In this document: in pieces, positions 63,659-64,000 of the stretch
Numbering within the stretch: position 1 is the first letter of the stretch
Layout of the letters: each line of letters starts with the position of its first letter
Origin: Minicystis rosea
Lineage (GTDB): Bacteria > Myxococcota_A > Polyangia > Polyangiales > Polyangiaceae
NCBI GenBank assembly: GCA_001931535.1
Contig: CP016211.1
Coordinates: forward strand, 2,074,501 to 2,138,500
DNA: 64,000 nucleotides
Direction: 5' to 3'
Made by a program: the position numbers and the translations under genes
The notes under the pieces: model-generated
Database searches by the model: none
Told to the model about the DNA's origin: nothing
Seen by the model: the letters and a program-made list of their open reading frames with translations, nothing else

Positions 63659-64000
63659 ATGGAGGTCAAGGGCACTGCCTTTCTGGCGCGCAAAGCGATG
63701 CTCGTCCAGGAGATCGGCGAAACGAAAGCCGCCGAGTATCTCGCGGCCTACGCCCGCGAAGATCCGACGTTCGAGGGCATCCTTGCCACGACGACCATTC
63801 CCATCGCGCGCTTCATCGCCTTCAACGAGGCGCTCGTCCGCGATTTCTACGGCGGCGATCGGACCTCGTACATGCGCATCGGCGCCGCCAGCGCGGAATG
63901 GGCGCTGACCGTCGGCCCTTACAAGCACATCCGCGCCTCGCGCAGCCTCGCCCAATTCGCCGAATCGGGCCGGGTCCTCTACGCAAACTATTTCACCGGG
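63659..64000 (+). CDS. DUF2378-like protein, 3' end cut off by window edge
   Basis: The open frame starts at ATG 63659 with CGGAGGA upstream and runs 114 codons off the right edge. Features VKGTAFLARKAMLVQE, EGILATTTIPIARFIAFNEA, VRDFYGGDRTSYMRIGAAS and ending YANYFTG resemble the myxobacterial paralogous family DUF2378 (TIGR02265), of unknown function and restricted mostly to Myxococcota. No signal peptide. Identification is by pattern only. Confidence 0.6.
   Translation, partial: MEVKGTAFLARKAMLVQEIGETKAAEYLAAYAREDPTFEGILATTTIPIARFIAFNEALVRDFYGGDRTSYMRIGAASAEWALTVGPYKHIRASRSLAQFAESGRVLYANYFTG

Overview
The window is very GC-rich with strong G/C at third codon positions. It carries many lipoproteins whose lipobox is followed by Gly/Ser/Thr-rich linkers, Hanks-type kinases with C-terminal membrane anchors, kelch-like and Cys-rich lipoproteins, and a C-terminal-edge gene resembling the Myxococcota paralogous family DUF2378. 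Together these point to a large-genome soil predator or degrader of the Myxococcota, most likely order Polyangiales. That is inference from gene content; no rRNA, tRNA or marker gene is present. No CRISPR array, insertion sequence or prophage was recognised.

Layout. 1-698: 5' part of an ankyrin-repeat gene. 902-4768: four overlapping genes, a putative outer-membrane barrel protein with three small exported proteins bearing heme-binding-like motifs. 5137-7170: membrane-anchored protein kinase homologue whose catalytic residues are lost. 7386-8687: vWA lipoprotein. 8952-11741: divergent pair separated by a ten-unit 41-bp hairpin repeat; the rightward LLM oxidoreductase has a 1-bp frameshift. 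11960-13520: V4R and XylR_N/V4R/STAS sensor pair. 13675-18956: leftward kelch lipoprotein (with an orphan SEC-C motif just beyond its stop codon), Cys-rich lipoprotein, small membrane protein and metallophosphoesterase. 19571-21069: small wHTH-like protein and a lipoprotein. 21158-25532: coupled operon of two di-heme DUF1111-type proteins and a lipoprotein. 25510-29491: EVE protein, L,D-transpeptidase, membrane-anchored sigma-like protein and a thioredoxin-like membrane protein. 29616-32997: TPR membrane protein, Cys-rich lipoprotein and an intact Ser/Thr kinase, coupled. 33011-39077: thioredoxin 2, acyl-CoA dehydrogenase, GH18 lipoprotein, zinc alcohol dehydrogenase with SRPBCC protein. 39287-43632: PLP synthase/acyltransferase fusion and a cytochrome P450. 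43729-47670: 4-helix sensor-like membrane protein, NRDE, PilZ, murein endopeptidase/LysM and a lipoprotein. 47932-49401: kelch lipoprotein. 49716-54568: four-gene secreted operon resembling planctomycete-type PSD1/DUF1501 pairs. 55120-58905: giant Fe-S/flavin oxidoreductase. 58967-63202: leftward cell-envelope genes including a bacterial expansin. 63659-64000: 5' part of a DUF2378-like gene.

Themes. Three separate operons encode exported heme-motif proteins, so electron transfer in the envelope is a recurring function here. A second theme is surface display of lipoproteins with repeated Cys-rich or beta-propeller domains, plus polysaccharide-active proteins (GH18, expansin, MepA-like, YkuD). 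A third is signalling (kinase, pseudokinase, V4R/STAS, PilZ, sigma-like, DUF2378-like). Tight ATGA/GTGA/TGATG junctions indicate translational coupling inside operons. Many regulatory-looking DNA structures (hairpins, palindromes, tandem dyads) lie in the spacers and are listed separately.
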